Shown here piece after piece: positions 1-11,621 of a DNA stretch of 64,000 nt (the stretch's first letter is position 1; every line of letters starts with the position of its first letter). Below the pieces are notes generated by a model. It had not been told where the DNA came from. It did not search any database and worked only from the letters and a program-made list of their open reading frames with translations. Made by a program: the position numbers and the translations under genes. Source of the DNA: Skeletonema tropicum (Eukaryota; Bacillariophyta; Thalassiosirophyceae; Thalassiosirales; Thalassiosiraceae); assembly GCA_037178625.1 (NCBI GenBank), contig CM074140.1:1302001-1366000 (forward strand), read 5' to 3'.

Positions 1-2
1 CA

Positions 3-3000
3 TCGGCACCATCGTCATATGAATTAAATGCCATGTTGAATAGTTTGAGTGAGAGGAATAAGGTTTCAGCGGCATTAACGTTGTATCGTCAAACGGTGGT
101 GGATAATAATGAGAATGGTGTGAGCATTGAAGGAGATGCGTATACTGCCAGTATATTGTTTGGAATGTTAGCTGAGTCTATTCGCAATGGTGGTGGCGTT
201 CGAAGCAACATTCACGATAGAGTGGACAGATATGGAGCTGTTGACGTGATGGCAGATGGGGATATTGTTGTTTCCCCTTGTTGGCAGTGGAATGAAGCTC
301 TTCGTCTTCTTGACACCTTTTCATCATCCAATGTGACACTCAATAATTTTGCATATGCTGCCCTGTTGAAAGTGAATGAGCAAGCTACTGAAGTTTATTG
401 TGAGGCAGGGATGCGACATAATGGTGTTCAGTGTGCAATGTCGGTATTGGAGAGGATGAAGGTTAGTTCATATGTCTCTATCTGTTTGAGTGACGTGTGT
501 ACGTTGTGTATTGGTTTCTCAAAATGACTTGCATTCACTTCTTTTGTCCCTTGACAATAGGTCGACAACATCTCTCCAGATGTCATAACGTGTTCCACAC
601 TCATGACAACATTTGACAAAGGCCAACACTGGAAGGCAGCTGTCACACTATTGAATGCAATGGAAGCATCATCCTCTAAAGTGAACGATCTTGATGATCC
701 AACAAAGTGGTCACTACCATTACCAAACACATTCACGTATGCTTTGGCTATATCTGCATGTGCGCGTTGCAACAAGGGAGAACTTGCCCTGTCCATCTTG
801 GATCAAATGGAAACAAATGCATCCAGTGGGGATGAAACAATGGTAGAGCCAAATACTTGGGTATATAATGCGGCTATTGCAGCCTGCTCTGAAACCAATC
901 AGCAAAATCGTTCGAAAGCTAAGACTGCCAACCTTTTGACTGCTCTCAAAATTTTGGAAAAGATGGAGAACTTAACTTCTAATGGAGGTAATGGTGGCCC
1001 GGACACTGTTAGCTACAATACAGTATTTTCGTTGCTGGACACTACTTCGTTCAATGCACTTAAGGAGATGAACGATGATGGTAATACTGATGAGATGAGC
1101 CGGTTGAAACGGCATGATAGGTTCGCTGATGTTGTGATTGACCTCTTGGATTCGATGAGAGAACATGGTATTTCCCGCGATGCAATCACTTACTACAATG
1201 CAATCATGGCTTGTGGACTTGACGCTCAGGATGCTCTGGAGATATTTCGATTGTGCATTTATGACAAACAATTCATTGACGCCTCAATCAAAGAGACCCA
1301 GTTTCATCTCAAAGGGAGAGCTGCGAGCGGTGTTGTTTTTGTTGCTAATGCCGCTCTGTCTATCGCTTCATTGACGGGAGATATGTCTGTTGTTTCAGAA
1401 ATTGTTATAGATCTCTCTAGCACAGGTGCAAAATTGAATTCAGAATCAGTTCGACACATTGTTCGAGCGCTTGGAAATATTGGGGACTGCGAGATGATAT
1501 TGGCTCTACTGATTTGTCTAAGAGGCCAAGATTTTGCAAATGATTTGATGAAAGAGAGATACTCCATTGATGTTCTCTCTAATCTCTCTAAGGAATCCAT
1601 CCCAATGATTGAGGAAGAAATATATTCAGCAGCCATTACGTCGTCTTTGAGACACGACCAGCTTGGAGTTGCTGATCAGGTTTTGCTCTCGATGAAGAAA
1701 AATGGTTTGACTCTGAACCAAAATTCATTGAAGGAGATCATCCTGGAGTATTGTAGAATGGCAATTGATTCGTCCAAGGAGGAATTCAAGATAGCAAGAC
1801 TAATGAAACGACAGAAACCTGATACCTCAGTGCATGGTATTATTGAGCCTATATACATTACATCGCTTGCTCGAGCAAAAGCAGCTCTGACAATGCTGAA
1901 AGGAATAGAGGAGCCGTCACCCAGCTTGCTCTCACCAGTTGCAAAGGCTTGCTGTGCTGCAGGCCTGTGGCAGGAAGCACGGTCAATCGTAAGACGGATG
2001 CATCGTGCTGCGATTCGAGAACTGCAGCAAGATACAGGGTCCCAATCGATGGTTAGTAAAGGGCGAGTTCCTTACGGAGCTTCCTAAATTGCACCGATCG
2101 CTTCTGAAATACTGTGCTAAAGGTGGGAACATAACTCCTGCACTCAACTTTGCCGATGATATTCAGTTCCTTGCGAGTAAGATACGCCAACATGGAAAGT
2201 CATTAAGAGGTTTAAAGACCAGAGAAGATGAGTCGGAAGTGGTTTTATTATCATCACGGCTTTCAATGGACATCGAAACTCCAGATAATGTACCAGAAAC
2301 TGACTTCAGTGATGCAGGCGCTTTGTCTAGCATCCTCGAACGCCCCATCGGACTTACAGGACAGGATTGGAAACTTATTTTGATTGCTGCATCAAGAGGT
2401 GGGCACTGGAAAGTGTGTGTAGGCACATTACCTTTCATCAGGCCTTACGTGAAAGAGACGCATCCAATGTATGCTCGTGAGCTGTCCCCAACAGAAAGCA
2501 ATCGTATTCGTTCTAGACCTTCACTGGCAAGATTAAATCGCAAGTATGATCGAATCGCAAGAGCTCTTACTGCTGCTATCCTCTGTTTTGAGGCAAGGAG
2601 TCAATATGCATGGGCAATTAGGGCGATAGATGACTGGATTGAGTGGAGCGGTAGAAGGCCTCGAAAAGAAGCAGTCGCATCTGCTTGTCGTGTACTAGCA
2701 AAGCGTTATCGTGGGCAGGAGGTAATCAACTTGGTAGCAAGGGTCATGAGCATTCCAAGAATGGAAAACACCGATGACGATGTCCCAGACGATGATCTTG
2801 ACTACACTTATGAAAAGGCGCTGTATACAGAGGCAATCAATGCGCTGTACAAACATGGATTGTACGAAGAAGCAGATCAGCTGTACGCAGAAGGCGCAGC
2901 TAATGGTCATTTACCCTGGGCGGTTATTGAAGATAACGATGTATCAACTCTGAAGCTAGATTTGCATGGTATGAGTATTGCAGTGGCGCACTCTGCCATT

Positions 3001-3402
3001 TGCGTATCTCTACAGAAAGAAACAGCGAGATCATCCGACGGTAGTGGGTGGGACAAAGATGTTTTCATCCTCACAGGAACAGGTCGGAGATCTGGTGAGA
3101 GATTCCGCCCAGTTTTGACTGCAGAAGTGCAGAAGATGCTGCAAGGACAATTTGTTCCTTCTCTTGGTGCATCAGCATTACCAGGCAGCAAAGGGATGCT
3201 GAGAATCCCAAGAGAAGATGTAGCGAATTGGTTCGATCACCAGCGCCAGCAGAAGAGGGATCGTCTTCTCGCTGTGGCTGAAGCCATGCGCGATATAACA
3301 AGTGGAGATCGTTTAGAGCGTGCGCTGATGCAGAGCAGCAATAGGCTTGAAAGGGCACTGCGGCAAAAATATGACAACCTAGATGAAGAAGAAGAACATT
3401 AA
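3..3402 (+). CDS. PPR-SMR protein (organelle RNA metabolism), 5' end outside window
   Basis: The reading frame is open from the window edge, so the true start lies upstream. Exon one runs to 461; a phase-0 GT-AG intron occupies 462-560; coding resumes at 561 in frame. The protein is built of pentatricopeptide repeats (for example around 561-660, 720-810 and 1170-1260, with the typical 'TYxxAIxAC' helices) and ends in an SMR (small MutS-related) domain: LDLHGMS near 2958 and the TGTGRRS loop near 3075. PPR-SMR proteins act in plastids or mitochondria on RNA processing or translation; the SMR part can be a nuclease. The frame changes near 2037: either a short intron (donor GTAAGA at 1989, acceptor AG at 2037, 49 bp, or AG at 2061, 73 bp) or a one-base sequencing/real frameshift, since PPR-like sequence continues on both sides. 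Targeting cannot be judged without the N terminus. Confidence 0.85.
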
Positions 3403-3550
3403 TGCAATATAGATGTATGTAATTACTCTTACGATACTCTGAGTGTGTGATAAGAGTGCAATTATAACTTTTCAATCTTCCTGGATTCTATTTATACAAA
3501 AGTAGCGATTGGGTGGTCCTAGTTATCACAAGAATACTCTGCTTACAATA

Positions 3551-4310
3551 CTATACTCTCCTGGTATCTTCTAATCCCATGTCATGAAAGGCTTCAGTCC
3601 AAGACTGGAGCAAAGGGTTCAGCGTCGCAACAAGAGCTCTAATCTTCTTGACGATTATGGAGATACTCTCATCATCTGACTCAGGGAACCAGGACAGAAA
3701 CTCCTCGCGATTGGGGAACTGTGCAAACGATGCTGGGAATATTGTTCTCAGCATCCAGCCGTGGTACGGAGACAGCTGCTTTTCATAAGCCTCGAATGCT
3801 GCATCTTTGGGCTCTTACTTCCCGAACGACAGATTCAAACAGTTGAATTTGGAAAGCTAATGAACGGCGTATCCACAGTAGCCCAACTGCAGCTGACGAG
3901 TCGTCTAAGATGGTTCCATTATGAATACCAGTGCTCTTCTCGTGCTCAAGCAAGGAAGTCAGGTTCTGACAGTTCTCGGGTGCTTTCTTGAAAAACGCTT
4001 CAACTTTTTCAATGTTGCACTGCATGTCCTTGGATACAAGGCACAAAGCAGCGCCACCTACTGTCAATAACTCAATGTGAGCTCGGCAAGCTTTCAATAA
4101 GCGGACTGTGTCAATTTTGTCTCCGTGAAACACTCTGACAAATGCACGTATGACTTCATCTAACTTGCTTGAACGCAAGTTTAATTTGGAAGATGCAACG
4201 CGTGGTAGGGCGAGGCCCTCAACGATTATATAGTCGTAGGGAACTGCTGCCTCCATCTCAAGCTCATTTAGATGAGTGCTTGAGTAATGTAAAGCTGGCT
4301 CTGCGATCAT
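3551..4310 (-). pseudogene. GLTP-domain protein, divergent copy with one frameshift
   Basis: Two minus-strand frames (4310-3783 and 3754-3551) together make a glycolipid transfer protein domain. The diagnostic lipid-site residues are all present: the D-x3-N-x2-K set in 'KDMQCNIEK', the W/R helix 'GLLWIRRSLAF', and the 'YHGW' histidine. The frame changes around 3795-3830, between 'FESVVRE' and 'DAAFEAYEKQLSPYHGW'; a one-base shift restores it, so this is either a sequencing error or a young pseudogene. Unlike the copies at 5929-6999 and 12650-13720 it has no intron before GLLW and no obvious signal peptide; the N terminus chosen here (4310) may be incomplete. It converges tail-to-tail with the PPR-SMR gene, with 148 bp between their stops. 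GLTP proteins move glycosphingolipids or ceramide-phosphate between membranes without hydrolysis. Confidence 0.7.
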
Positions 4311-4720
4311 GATCTGCGTCGGCTTTTATCTATCAGTGCGGTTTTTGATGTAGTGATCGGAGATCTCTAGTGATGAAACAAGGTCGGTAATCTTGGATAT
4401 GCTATCCTTTTCTAGCGCAACCTATCATCAAATGCACTTGTCCGTTTTGATGGGGTTTACTTTCGTCGGAGAAGTATGGTGATACTTCGACATGAATGTA
4501 AGGGCGGCGTTGAGGCCGTTCAGCCGTGATGCAGAAGTGAAAAGGAAGGAGGCGGAGTGAAAATTCTTGGTGCCAAAGAGGTGAAGAGGTGCCAAAGAAA
4601 TCGGCGAAGGACTCAACGCATAGCTATCGGGTAAATTCCTTTCTTGTATTTTTGGCCAATTCGGGAACGGGAATTGTATACACACAGAGAGGTACAAAGA
4701 AAACGACATGGACAACCAAG
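4311..4720. other. intergenic stretch, no gene seen
   Basis: A minus-strand open frame at 4428-4766 has no recognisable motif and runs into the repeated unit. I see no convincing gene. The left edge of the duplicated 3.1-kb unit lies at or before 4721; its true boundary is hidden because both other copies stop at the N gap. Confidence 0.5.
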
Positions 4721-4900
4721 AGATAGATAACAATCTTACTTTATGGTCAATGACATCAATACCCAAGCTAATATCATACCCAAGCTAACTATCAATACCT
4801 AAACACCCCAACAAGCTCATCTAAGAGTCATTATCATTGATTCGCGCATGAGGAGGATTTCTAGAGGGTCTACTTAAGTCCGATTGCCTCAACATGAACC

Positions 4901-5446
4901 TTAAGCTTGACTGAAGACACGCTCAACAACCGCACTGGAAGCCTTCATGAGAACAACCAACCATCCAGCGGTCACAAAGAAATTCAGATTGTGTTGATAT
5001 GTCTTCCTCCTCTCGCGGGCACGGCGAGCCTTCTCAATAGGACCATCTCTCAAAGTTTGCAAACATATTTTCCTGATTAGACTGCTGCTTCTTAGAGAAA
5101 GCTTTTCATGATACTCCTCCATATCATCAGAATAGTATTCTGCGGTCTTCTGGTTTAACCAAAGAGGTCACCGCTGATCATCGTCAATCTTCTTCTCGGT
5201 TGCGTTGATGCTTGCTCTTCGTTCCTCTTCAACTTCATTCAGCTTGTTCATTTTTCTTGACTTCTCCAGTGCCGGATACCTGATGATGTGACAAAGATAA
5301 GACACAGGAATTAGTATTATCCTACTGGGGCTCCGCATAAGTAAGTAGACCATCTTTTTGTATTTTTTCAAATTTGACCAAGTCGACTTCGTAATTTACC
5401 CGATAGCTAGGTAGCCACGTAAGCTGCGCCGTGATCTTGACATCAT
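4901..5446 (-). CDS. small unrecognised gene with in-frame TGA; possible hAT transposase remnant
   Basis: On the minus strand an ATG at 5446 opens a 47-nt exon (to 5400, donor GTAAAT). An intron (5399-5280) has a textbook TACTAAT branch site (complement of 5310-5316) and a CAG acceptor; exon two starts at 5279 in frame. The frame reads a basic/acidic helical stretch to TGA at 5170-5168, then continues in the same frame, open, to TAA at 4901. The part after the TGA ends in a hydrophobic stretch and 'KASSAVVERVFSQA', which resembles the SSAxxERVFS core of the hAT-transposase dimerisation domain. It could therefore be a decayed transposon 3' end, a pseudogene with one nonsense change, or, least likely, a recoded TGA. 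I do not recognise a function. Confidence 0.35.
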
Positions 5447-5928
5447 TTTTCTCTCCGTTGTTGCCCACGGCCCAGGCCCACGTCCGTCCTCCAAGTTATT
5501 CTCTCACTTCTCATCCAACCACGCAGATATGTACATAGATGTGCCAAAGCCAGTTAGTAGCTCTCTGTAAACACGGTGTTGCAAAATGGTATTTTGGCAA
5601 TATAGAATACATTATTTCAATATCAATAAAAGAATGAGGAGAGTGGCATTATTTAATCCCCTTGAACCTTCAAGACTGAAGTAGATACGATACATTGGAA
5701 AACAATCTTCTTCGGCCTAAACTATCCTCATTTTGAACGAGTCAGTCCTTTGATATGTAATGACATAAGTAACTTTCAATTTGAACATTGTTTTTTATAA
5801 CGAGGTTAACATCTTCTAATAAATTTTATTTGTGCACCATTAAGCAAGGCGCAACTGTTATTTGTACATATGAACAGCTCCAATATCACCGAAGTCAAGA
5901 GACTCACAAGCACCAAGATGCATTTTGC

Positions 5929-6999
5929 TTATGCAGGTCTTGTATCTTCCAAGTTAAGTAACTCAAAGTCGTTCCTCCATTGTTTGATTATTGGACGCCA
6001 CGTCTTGAGTAATGCGCTAAGCTTTCTCACTATTTCCTGCTCCTGAGCTGGACTCACGGGCTCGTCTCTTCCACCAAATGCAGAAATGAATGCATCACGC
6101 GTCGGCATGGCTGAGAGTGAGAGTGGAAACACTTTTTGAAGCATCCAACCGTGATATGGTAACAGATGCGTTTCGTAGGCGTCTATGGCTGCAGCTCCAG
6201 GATCCTTTCCATTTCTAAATACAAGTGATGATTCGAACAGATCTAATTGGAATGCAAGAGAGCGCCTGATCCAAAGAAGTCCCTACGTGCAGAAATAGAA
6301 GAAATAATGAGTTATATGTGTTTTCATTTCGAATCCAAAATGCAATTTGAACAAGCAACATACCATTGCAGCAGATTCATTTTCTAGCTCGTTTCCTTCT
6401 TTGTGTATTCCACTGAGTCTCTCACTTTCGAGAAGAGAATAGAGCGTCTTGCCCTTCTTGGGTGCTTTCTTAAAAGGCGTTTCTGCTTTTAGAAGATTTG
6501 ACTCTAGATCTTTTGCAACTAGTCTCAGAGAGGCACCTCCGCTTTTCATCAATTTGAGATGTTCTCTACATGCTTTTAGAAGCTGGGCAGTGTCAATATC
6601 GTTGCCATTGAGGACAGTTTGGAACGCCCCCAATACCTCGTCTAGATGCTGACTACCAGCTTCTATTGGTTTTCGTTTCGTTTGGAATCTTATCTTATCA
6701 CTGATAGTTGTCAAGGTTTGCTTCAAGTTTGCCAATCCATATGACTTTCTCCTCATAGGTTTCATGCCTAGGCCCATTGGCTTCGCCGCTGGGACTGAAT
6801 ATGATGAGTATCCACCTCGGAGGAATGGCACCGGTAGATGTGCTTCCGTCATGCATCTTCCAGCGAAGAGCAAGAGTAAAGATATTGTAAGTATCGACGC
6901 AGCGTTATGTTTATGTCTCCTGATGGAGGATAGGAGTATTCGAAGGAGTTTCATTTCTGTGCGGAATAGTTTTGATATTCTGGCAATTTCCCTCTTCAT
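5929..6999 (-). CDS. GLTP-domain protein with N-terminal signal/anchor (unit copy 1)
   Basis: Two exons: 6999-6364 and 6282-5929, separated by an 81-bp GT-AG intron (6363-6283) in phase 0 directly before 'GLLWIRRSLAF'. The 329-residue product has a basic start, a hydrophobic segment about residues 35-50 ('ILTISLLLLFAG') followed by 'PVPFLRGG', and a C-terminal GLTP domain. Visible lipid-headgroup residues: D, N and K of 'KDLESNLLKAE', W of 'LLWIRR', H of 'YHGW'. Family role is intermembrane transfer of sphingolipid-type lipids; most family members are cytosolic, so the hydrophobic N terminus is unusual and suggests entry into the secretory route or membrane anchoring (inference). The same 'PFxRGG' follows the leader of the paralogue at 54823. 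Nearly identical to the copy at 12650-13720. Confidence 0.85.
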
Positions 7000-7783
7000 G
7001 ATGGTGGCGATCTGGTTTATCGGCAGGCAAGATATCCGATGATGATAAAGATACTCGCTGTATCTAAGATAATATTATGAAAGTTGCAGATCGAGATGAG
7101 GATAGCTCGACGACACGACGATTATGCTATGAGTGATGGCCACTTGTGCAGAAGTACTTTTGCAATCAACTCCTCAACCAGTCAAACCACTGCAGTGACA
7201 ACACCAGCAAAGGTGTCAATGAATGTTCTGTGATCGCTGTGAATCAGCTCCTTGGTGCGTCGATGGGGATGGGGGGTTCTTCAGGACTCTGTCCTCCTCA
7301 GACATATCCTTATCGGGATTCCATGGCACTCAGGACTCGTGGTCCCTCTCTGTTGTCGCATCGTTACTCATCTGGTGACGCGTTTCATCACTTTGTTCGG
7401 CAGATGGCATTGAGTTTTAGCGATTTTTTCTAGCGAGTCGACCTCATTTTGAAAAACGAGAAGAGAGCGAGAGAAGAGAGAGTTTTACAAAATTTCCTTC
7501 AGACCAGTTGTATGCTACTGGCGGCGCGCCACGGGTTCTAAGCCTCCCGGTCTAAGTTCAAAAGTAGGAGTATCAACGTAGGAATAGTACAAGACATGTG
7601 ATATGACTATCGCTACGACATTTGTTAACCTTACTAACCAAAACAGGCAAAAATCAATATATTTTCTTGACGGGCTAACTATCGCCAAACACTTTTTTTT
7701 TCATCTCCACTCAACATTCACCAAGATGAGGAGCACCGCACCATGGTGTGTTTGCGTCCTATGTGTATAATGTCCCATCTTGA

Positions 7784-7863
7784 TATACTGGTGAACTTTT
7801 TTGGCAACGAACTCTAAAACATATGGGTTTTAGTTCATTATTGCCAAAAAGTTCACCAGTATA
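7784..7863. repeat. centre of the large palindrome
   Basis: TATACTGGTGAAC...TTGGCAA on the left (from 7784) pairs with TTGCCAA...GTTCACCAGTATA on the right (to 7863), around a short unpaired middle near 7823. Outside this core the two arms extend for about 3.1 kb each. The equivalent place in unit copy 3 (14503-14577) already contains a short inverted repeat without the long arm. Confidence 0.85.
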
Positions 7864-8652
7864 TCAAGATGGGACATTATATCACCATAGGACGCAAACA
7901 CACCATGGTGTCGGTGCTCCTCATCTTGGTGATGTTGAGTGGAGATGAAAAAGTGTTTGGCGATAGTTAGCCCGTCAAGAAAATATATTGATTTTTGCCT
8001 GTTTTGGTTAGTAAGGGTTAACAAATGTCGTAGCGATAGTCATATCACATGTCTTGTACTATTCCTACGTTGATACTCCTACTTTTGAACTTAGACCGGG
8101 AGGCTTAGAACCCGTGGCGCGCCGCCAGTAGCATACAACTGGTCTGAAGGAAATTTTGTAAAACTCTCTCTTCTCTCGCTCTCTTCTCTCGTTTTTCAAA
8201 ATGAGGTCGACTCGCTAGAAAAAATCGCTAAAACTCAATGCCATCTGCCGAACAAAGTGATGAAACGCGTCACCAGATGAGTAACGATGCGACAACAGAG
8301 AGGGACCACGAGTCCTGAGTGCCATGGAATCCCGATAAGGATATGTCTGAGGAGGACAGAGTCCTGAAGAACCCCCCATCCCCATCGACGCACCAAGGAG
8401 CTGATTCACACAGCGATCACAGAACATTCATTGACACCTTTGCTGGTGTTTGTCACTGCAGTGGTTTGACTGGTTGAGGAGTTGATTGCAAAAGTACTTC
8501 TGCACAAGTGGCCATCACTCATAGCATAATCGTCGTGTCGTCGAGCTATCCTCATCTCGATCTGCAACTTTCATATATATTATCTTAGATACAGCGAGTA
8601 TCTTTATCATCATCGGATATCTTGCCTGCCGATAAACCAGATCGCCACCATC

Positions 8653-9723
8653 ATGAAGAGGGAAATTGCCAGAATATCAAAACTATTCCGCACAGAAATG
8701 AAACTCCTTCGAATACTCCTATCCTCCATCAGGAGACATAAACATAACGCTGCGTCGATACTTACAATATCTTTACTCTTGCTCTTCGCTGGAAGATGCA
8801 TGACGGAAGCACATCTACCGGTGCCATTCCTCCGAGGTGGATACTCATCATTATTCAGTCCCAGCGGCGAAGCCAATGGGCCTAGGCATGAAACCTATGA
8901 GGAGAAAGTCATATGGATTGGCAAACTTGAAGCAAACCTTGACAACTATCAGTGATAAGATAAGATTCCAAACGAAACGAAAACCAATAGAAGCTGGTAG
9001 TCAGCATCTAGACGAGGTATTGGGGGCGTTCCAAACTGTCCTCAATGGCAACGATATTGACACTGCCCAGCTTCTAAAGCATGTAGAGAACATCTCAAAT
9101 TGATGAAAAGCGGAGGTGCCTCTCTGAGACTAGTTGCAAAAGATCTAGAGTCAAATCTTCTAAAAGCAGAAACGCCTTTTAAGAAAGCACCCAAGAAGGG
9201 CAAGACGCTCTATTCTCTTCTCGAAAGTGAGAGACTCAGTGGAATACACAAAGAAGGAAACGAGCTAGAAAATGAATCTGCTGCAATGGTATGTTGCTTG
9301 TTCAAATTGCATTTTGGATTCGAAATGAAAACACATATAACTCATTATTTCTTCTTTTCTGCACGTAGGGACTTCTTTGGATCAGGCGCTCTCTTGCATT
9401 CCAATTAGATCTGTTCGAATCATCACTTGTATTTAGAAATGGAAAGGATCCTGGAGCTGCAGCCATAGACGCCTACGAAACGCATCTGTTACCATATCAC
9501 GGTTGGATGCTTCAAAAAGTGTTTCCACTCTCACTCTCAGCCATGCCGACGCGTGATGCATTCATTTCTGCATTTGGTGGAAGAGACGAGCCGTGAGTCC
9601 AGCTCAGGAGCAGGAAATAGTGAGAAAGCTTAGCGCCATTACTCAAGACGTGGCGTCCAATAATCAAACAATGGAGGAACGACTTTGTTAGTTACTTAAC
9701 TTGGAAGATACAAGACCTGCATA
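8653..9723 (+). pseudogene. GLTP-domain gene copy with several frameshifts (unit copy 2)
   Basis: Plus-strand copy of the gene at 5929-6999. Start, leader ('LTISLLLLFAG', 'PVPFLRGG'), intron position and 'YHGW' region are all recognisable, but the frame is broken at least five times: an extra T near 8850, a missing A near 9077, a missing C near 9590, an extra C near 9637 and two extra bases near 9690. Either a decayed copy or an intact gene read at low accuracy; the clustering of single-base indels favours sequence quality as at least part of the cause. Confidence 0.75.
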
Positions 9724-10208
9724 AGCAAATGCATCTTGGTGCTTGTGAGTCTCTTGACTTCGGTGATATTGGAGCTGTTCATATGTACAAATAACAGTTG
9801 CGCCTTGCTTAATGGTGCACAAATAAAATTTATTAGAAGATGTTAACCTCGTTATAAAAAACAATGTTCAAATTGAAAGTTACTTATGTCATTACATATC
9901 AAAGGACTACTGACTCGTTCAAAATGAGGATAGTTTAGGCGAAGAAGATTGTTTTCCAATGTATCGTATCTACTTCAGTCTTGAAGGTTCAAGGGGATTA
10001 AATAATGCCACTCTCCTCATTCTTTTATTGATATTGAAATAATGTATTCTATATTGCCAAAATACCATTTTGCAACACCGTGTTTACAGAGAGCTACTAA
10101 CTGGCTTTGGCACATCTATGTACATATCTGCCGTGGTTGGATGAGAAGTGAGAGAATAACTTGGAGGACGGACGTGGGCCTGGGCCGTGGGCAACAACGG
10201 AGAGAAAA

Positions 10209-10757
10209 ATGATGTCAAGATCACGGCGCAGCCTTACGTGGCTACCTAGCTATCGGGTAAATTACGAAGTCGACTTGGTCAAATTTGAAAAAATACAAAA
10301 AGATGGTCTACTACTTATGCGGAGCCCCAGTAGGATAATACTAATTCCTGTGTCTTATCTTTGTCCACATCATCAGGTATCCGGCACTGGAGAAGTCAAG
10401 AAAAATGAACAAGCTGAATGAAGTTGAAGAGGAACGAAGAGCAAGCATCAACGCAACCGAGAAGAAGATTGACGATGAATCAGCGGTGACCTCTTTGGTT
10501 AAACCAGAAGACCGCAGAATACTATTCTGATGATATGGAGGAGTATCATGAAAAGCTTTCTCTAAGAAGCAGCAGTCTAATCAGGAAAATATGTTTGCAA
10601 ACTTTGAGAGATGGTCCTATTGAAGAAGGCTCGCCGGTGCCCGCGAGAGGAGGAAGACATATCACACAATCTGAATTTCTTTGTGACCGCTGGATGGTTG
10701 GTTGTTCTCATGAAGGCTTCCAGTGCGGTTGTTGAGCGTGTCTTCAGTCAAGCTTAA
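10209..10757 (+). pseudogene. copy 2 of the small TGA-containing gene
   Basis: Inverted counterpart of 4901-5446. It keeps the TACTAAT branch site and CAG acceptor (near 10377) but has an extra C near 10235, an extra A near 10480 and other indels, so the two halves are no longer in one frame. Ends with the same ERVFSQ-type region (here in a shifted frame). Confidence 0.4.
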
Positions 10758-10940
10758 GGTTCATGTTGAGGCAATCGGACTTAAGTAGACCCTCTAGAAA
10801 TCCTCCTCATGCGCGCGAATCAATGATTATGACTCTTAGATGAGCTTGTTGGGGTGTTTAGGTATTGATATTAGCTTGGGTATGATATTAGCTTGGGTAT
10901 TGATGTCATTGACCATAAAGTAAGATTGTTATCTATCTCT

Positions 10941-11440
10941 NNNNNNNNNNNNNNNNNNNNNNNNNNNNNNNNNNNNNNNNNNNNNNNNNNNNNNNNNNNN
11001 NNNNNNNNNNNNNNNNNNNNNNNNNNNNNNNNNNNNNNNNNNNNNNNNNNNNNNNNNNNNNNNNNNNNNNNNNNNNNNNNNNNNNNNNNNNNNNNNNNNN
11101 NNNNNNNNNNNNNNNNNNNNNNNNNNNNNNNNNNNNNNNNNNNNNNNNNNNNNNNNNNNNNNNNNNNNNNNNNNNNNNNNNNNNNNNNNNNNNNNNNNNN
11201 NNNNNNNNNNNNNNNNNNNNNNNNNNNNNNNNNNNNNNNNNNNNNNNNNNNNNNNNNNNNNNNNNNNNNNNNNNNNNNNNNNNNNNNNNNNNNNNNNNNN
11301 NNNNNNNNNNNNNNNNNNNNNNNNNNNNNNNNNNNNNNNNNNNNNNNNNNNNNNNNNNNNNNNNNNNNNNNNNNNNNNNNNNNNNNNNNNNNNNNNNNNN
11401 NNNNNNNNNNNNNNNNNNNNNNNNNNNNNNNNNNNNNNNN
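10941..11440. other. assembly gap, exactly 500 N
   Basis: The same placeholder length as the second gap in this window. The last bases before it and the first bases after it (about 20-45 bp) are reverse complements, so the gap sits at the outer junction of unit copies 2 and 3 and hides the true unit boundary. Confidence 0.99.
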
Positions 11441-11621
11441 AGAGATAGATAACAATCTTACTTTATGGTCAATGACATCAATACCCAAGCTAATATCATA
11501 CCCAAGCTAATATCAATACCTAAACACCCCAACAAGCTCATCTAAGAGTCATAATCATTGATTCGCGCATGAGGAGGATTTCTAGAGGGTCTACTTAAGT
11601 CCGATTGCCTCAACATGAACC

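Larger units (their letters stand above)
4721..7822. repeat. 3.1-kb GLTP unit, copy 1 (minus orientation)
   Basis: This segment is repeated in inverted orientation at 7825-10940 and in direct orientation at 11441-14577, at an offset of about 6721 bp. Copy 1 and copy 3 agree almost base for base across the GLTP gene. Near its inner end (7441-7770) copy 1 carries small homopolymer-type indels relative to both other copies (a T-run expansion near 7690, missing bases near 7735 and 7765). The unit holds one GLTP gene, one small two-exon gene and about 0.8 kb of noncoding DNA (7000-7822). Confidence 0.9.
7825..10940. repeat. 3.1-kb GLTP unit, copy 2 (inverted, plus orientation)
   Basis: Reverse-complement copy of 4721-7822, running up to the first N gap. 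It is the most damaged of the three copies: single-base gains and losses are scattered through it (near 8850, 9077, 9590, 9637, 9690 and 10235), while its inner end agrees with copy 3 against copy 1. The pattern, mainly one-base indels close to contig ends, looks partly like low-quality sequence. If the arms are real, they form one of the largest perfect-orientation palindromes expected in such a genome. Confidence 0.85.

Noticed and set aside
4428..4766. Minus-strand frame of 112 residues
   Set aside because: No motif, and it crosses the repeat-unit boundary; low-complexity hydrophobic translation.
7146..8427. Small open frames in the inner part of the GLTP units (for example those containing MGMGGSSGLCPPQTYPYRD)
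   Set aside because: They repeat with the unit, differ by indels between copies and show no family motif; probably noncoding upstream DNA.
10871..11510. Open frames of ~205 residues across the first gap
   Set aside because: They consist almost entirely of N; the symmetry of the two frames only reflects the inverted flanks.
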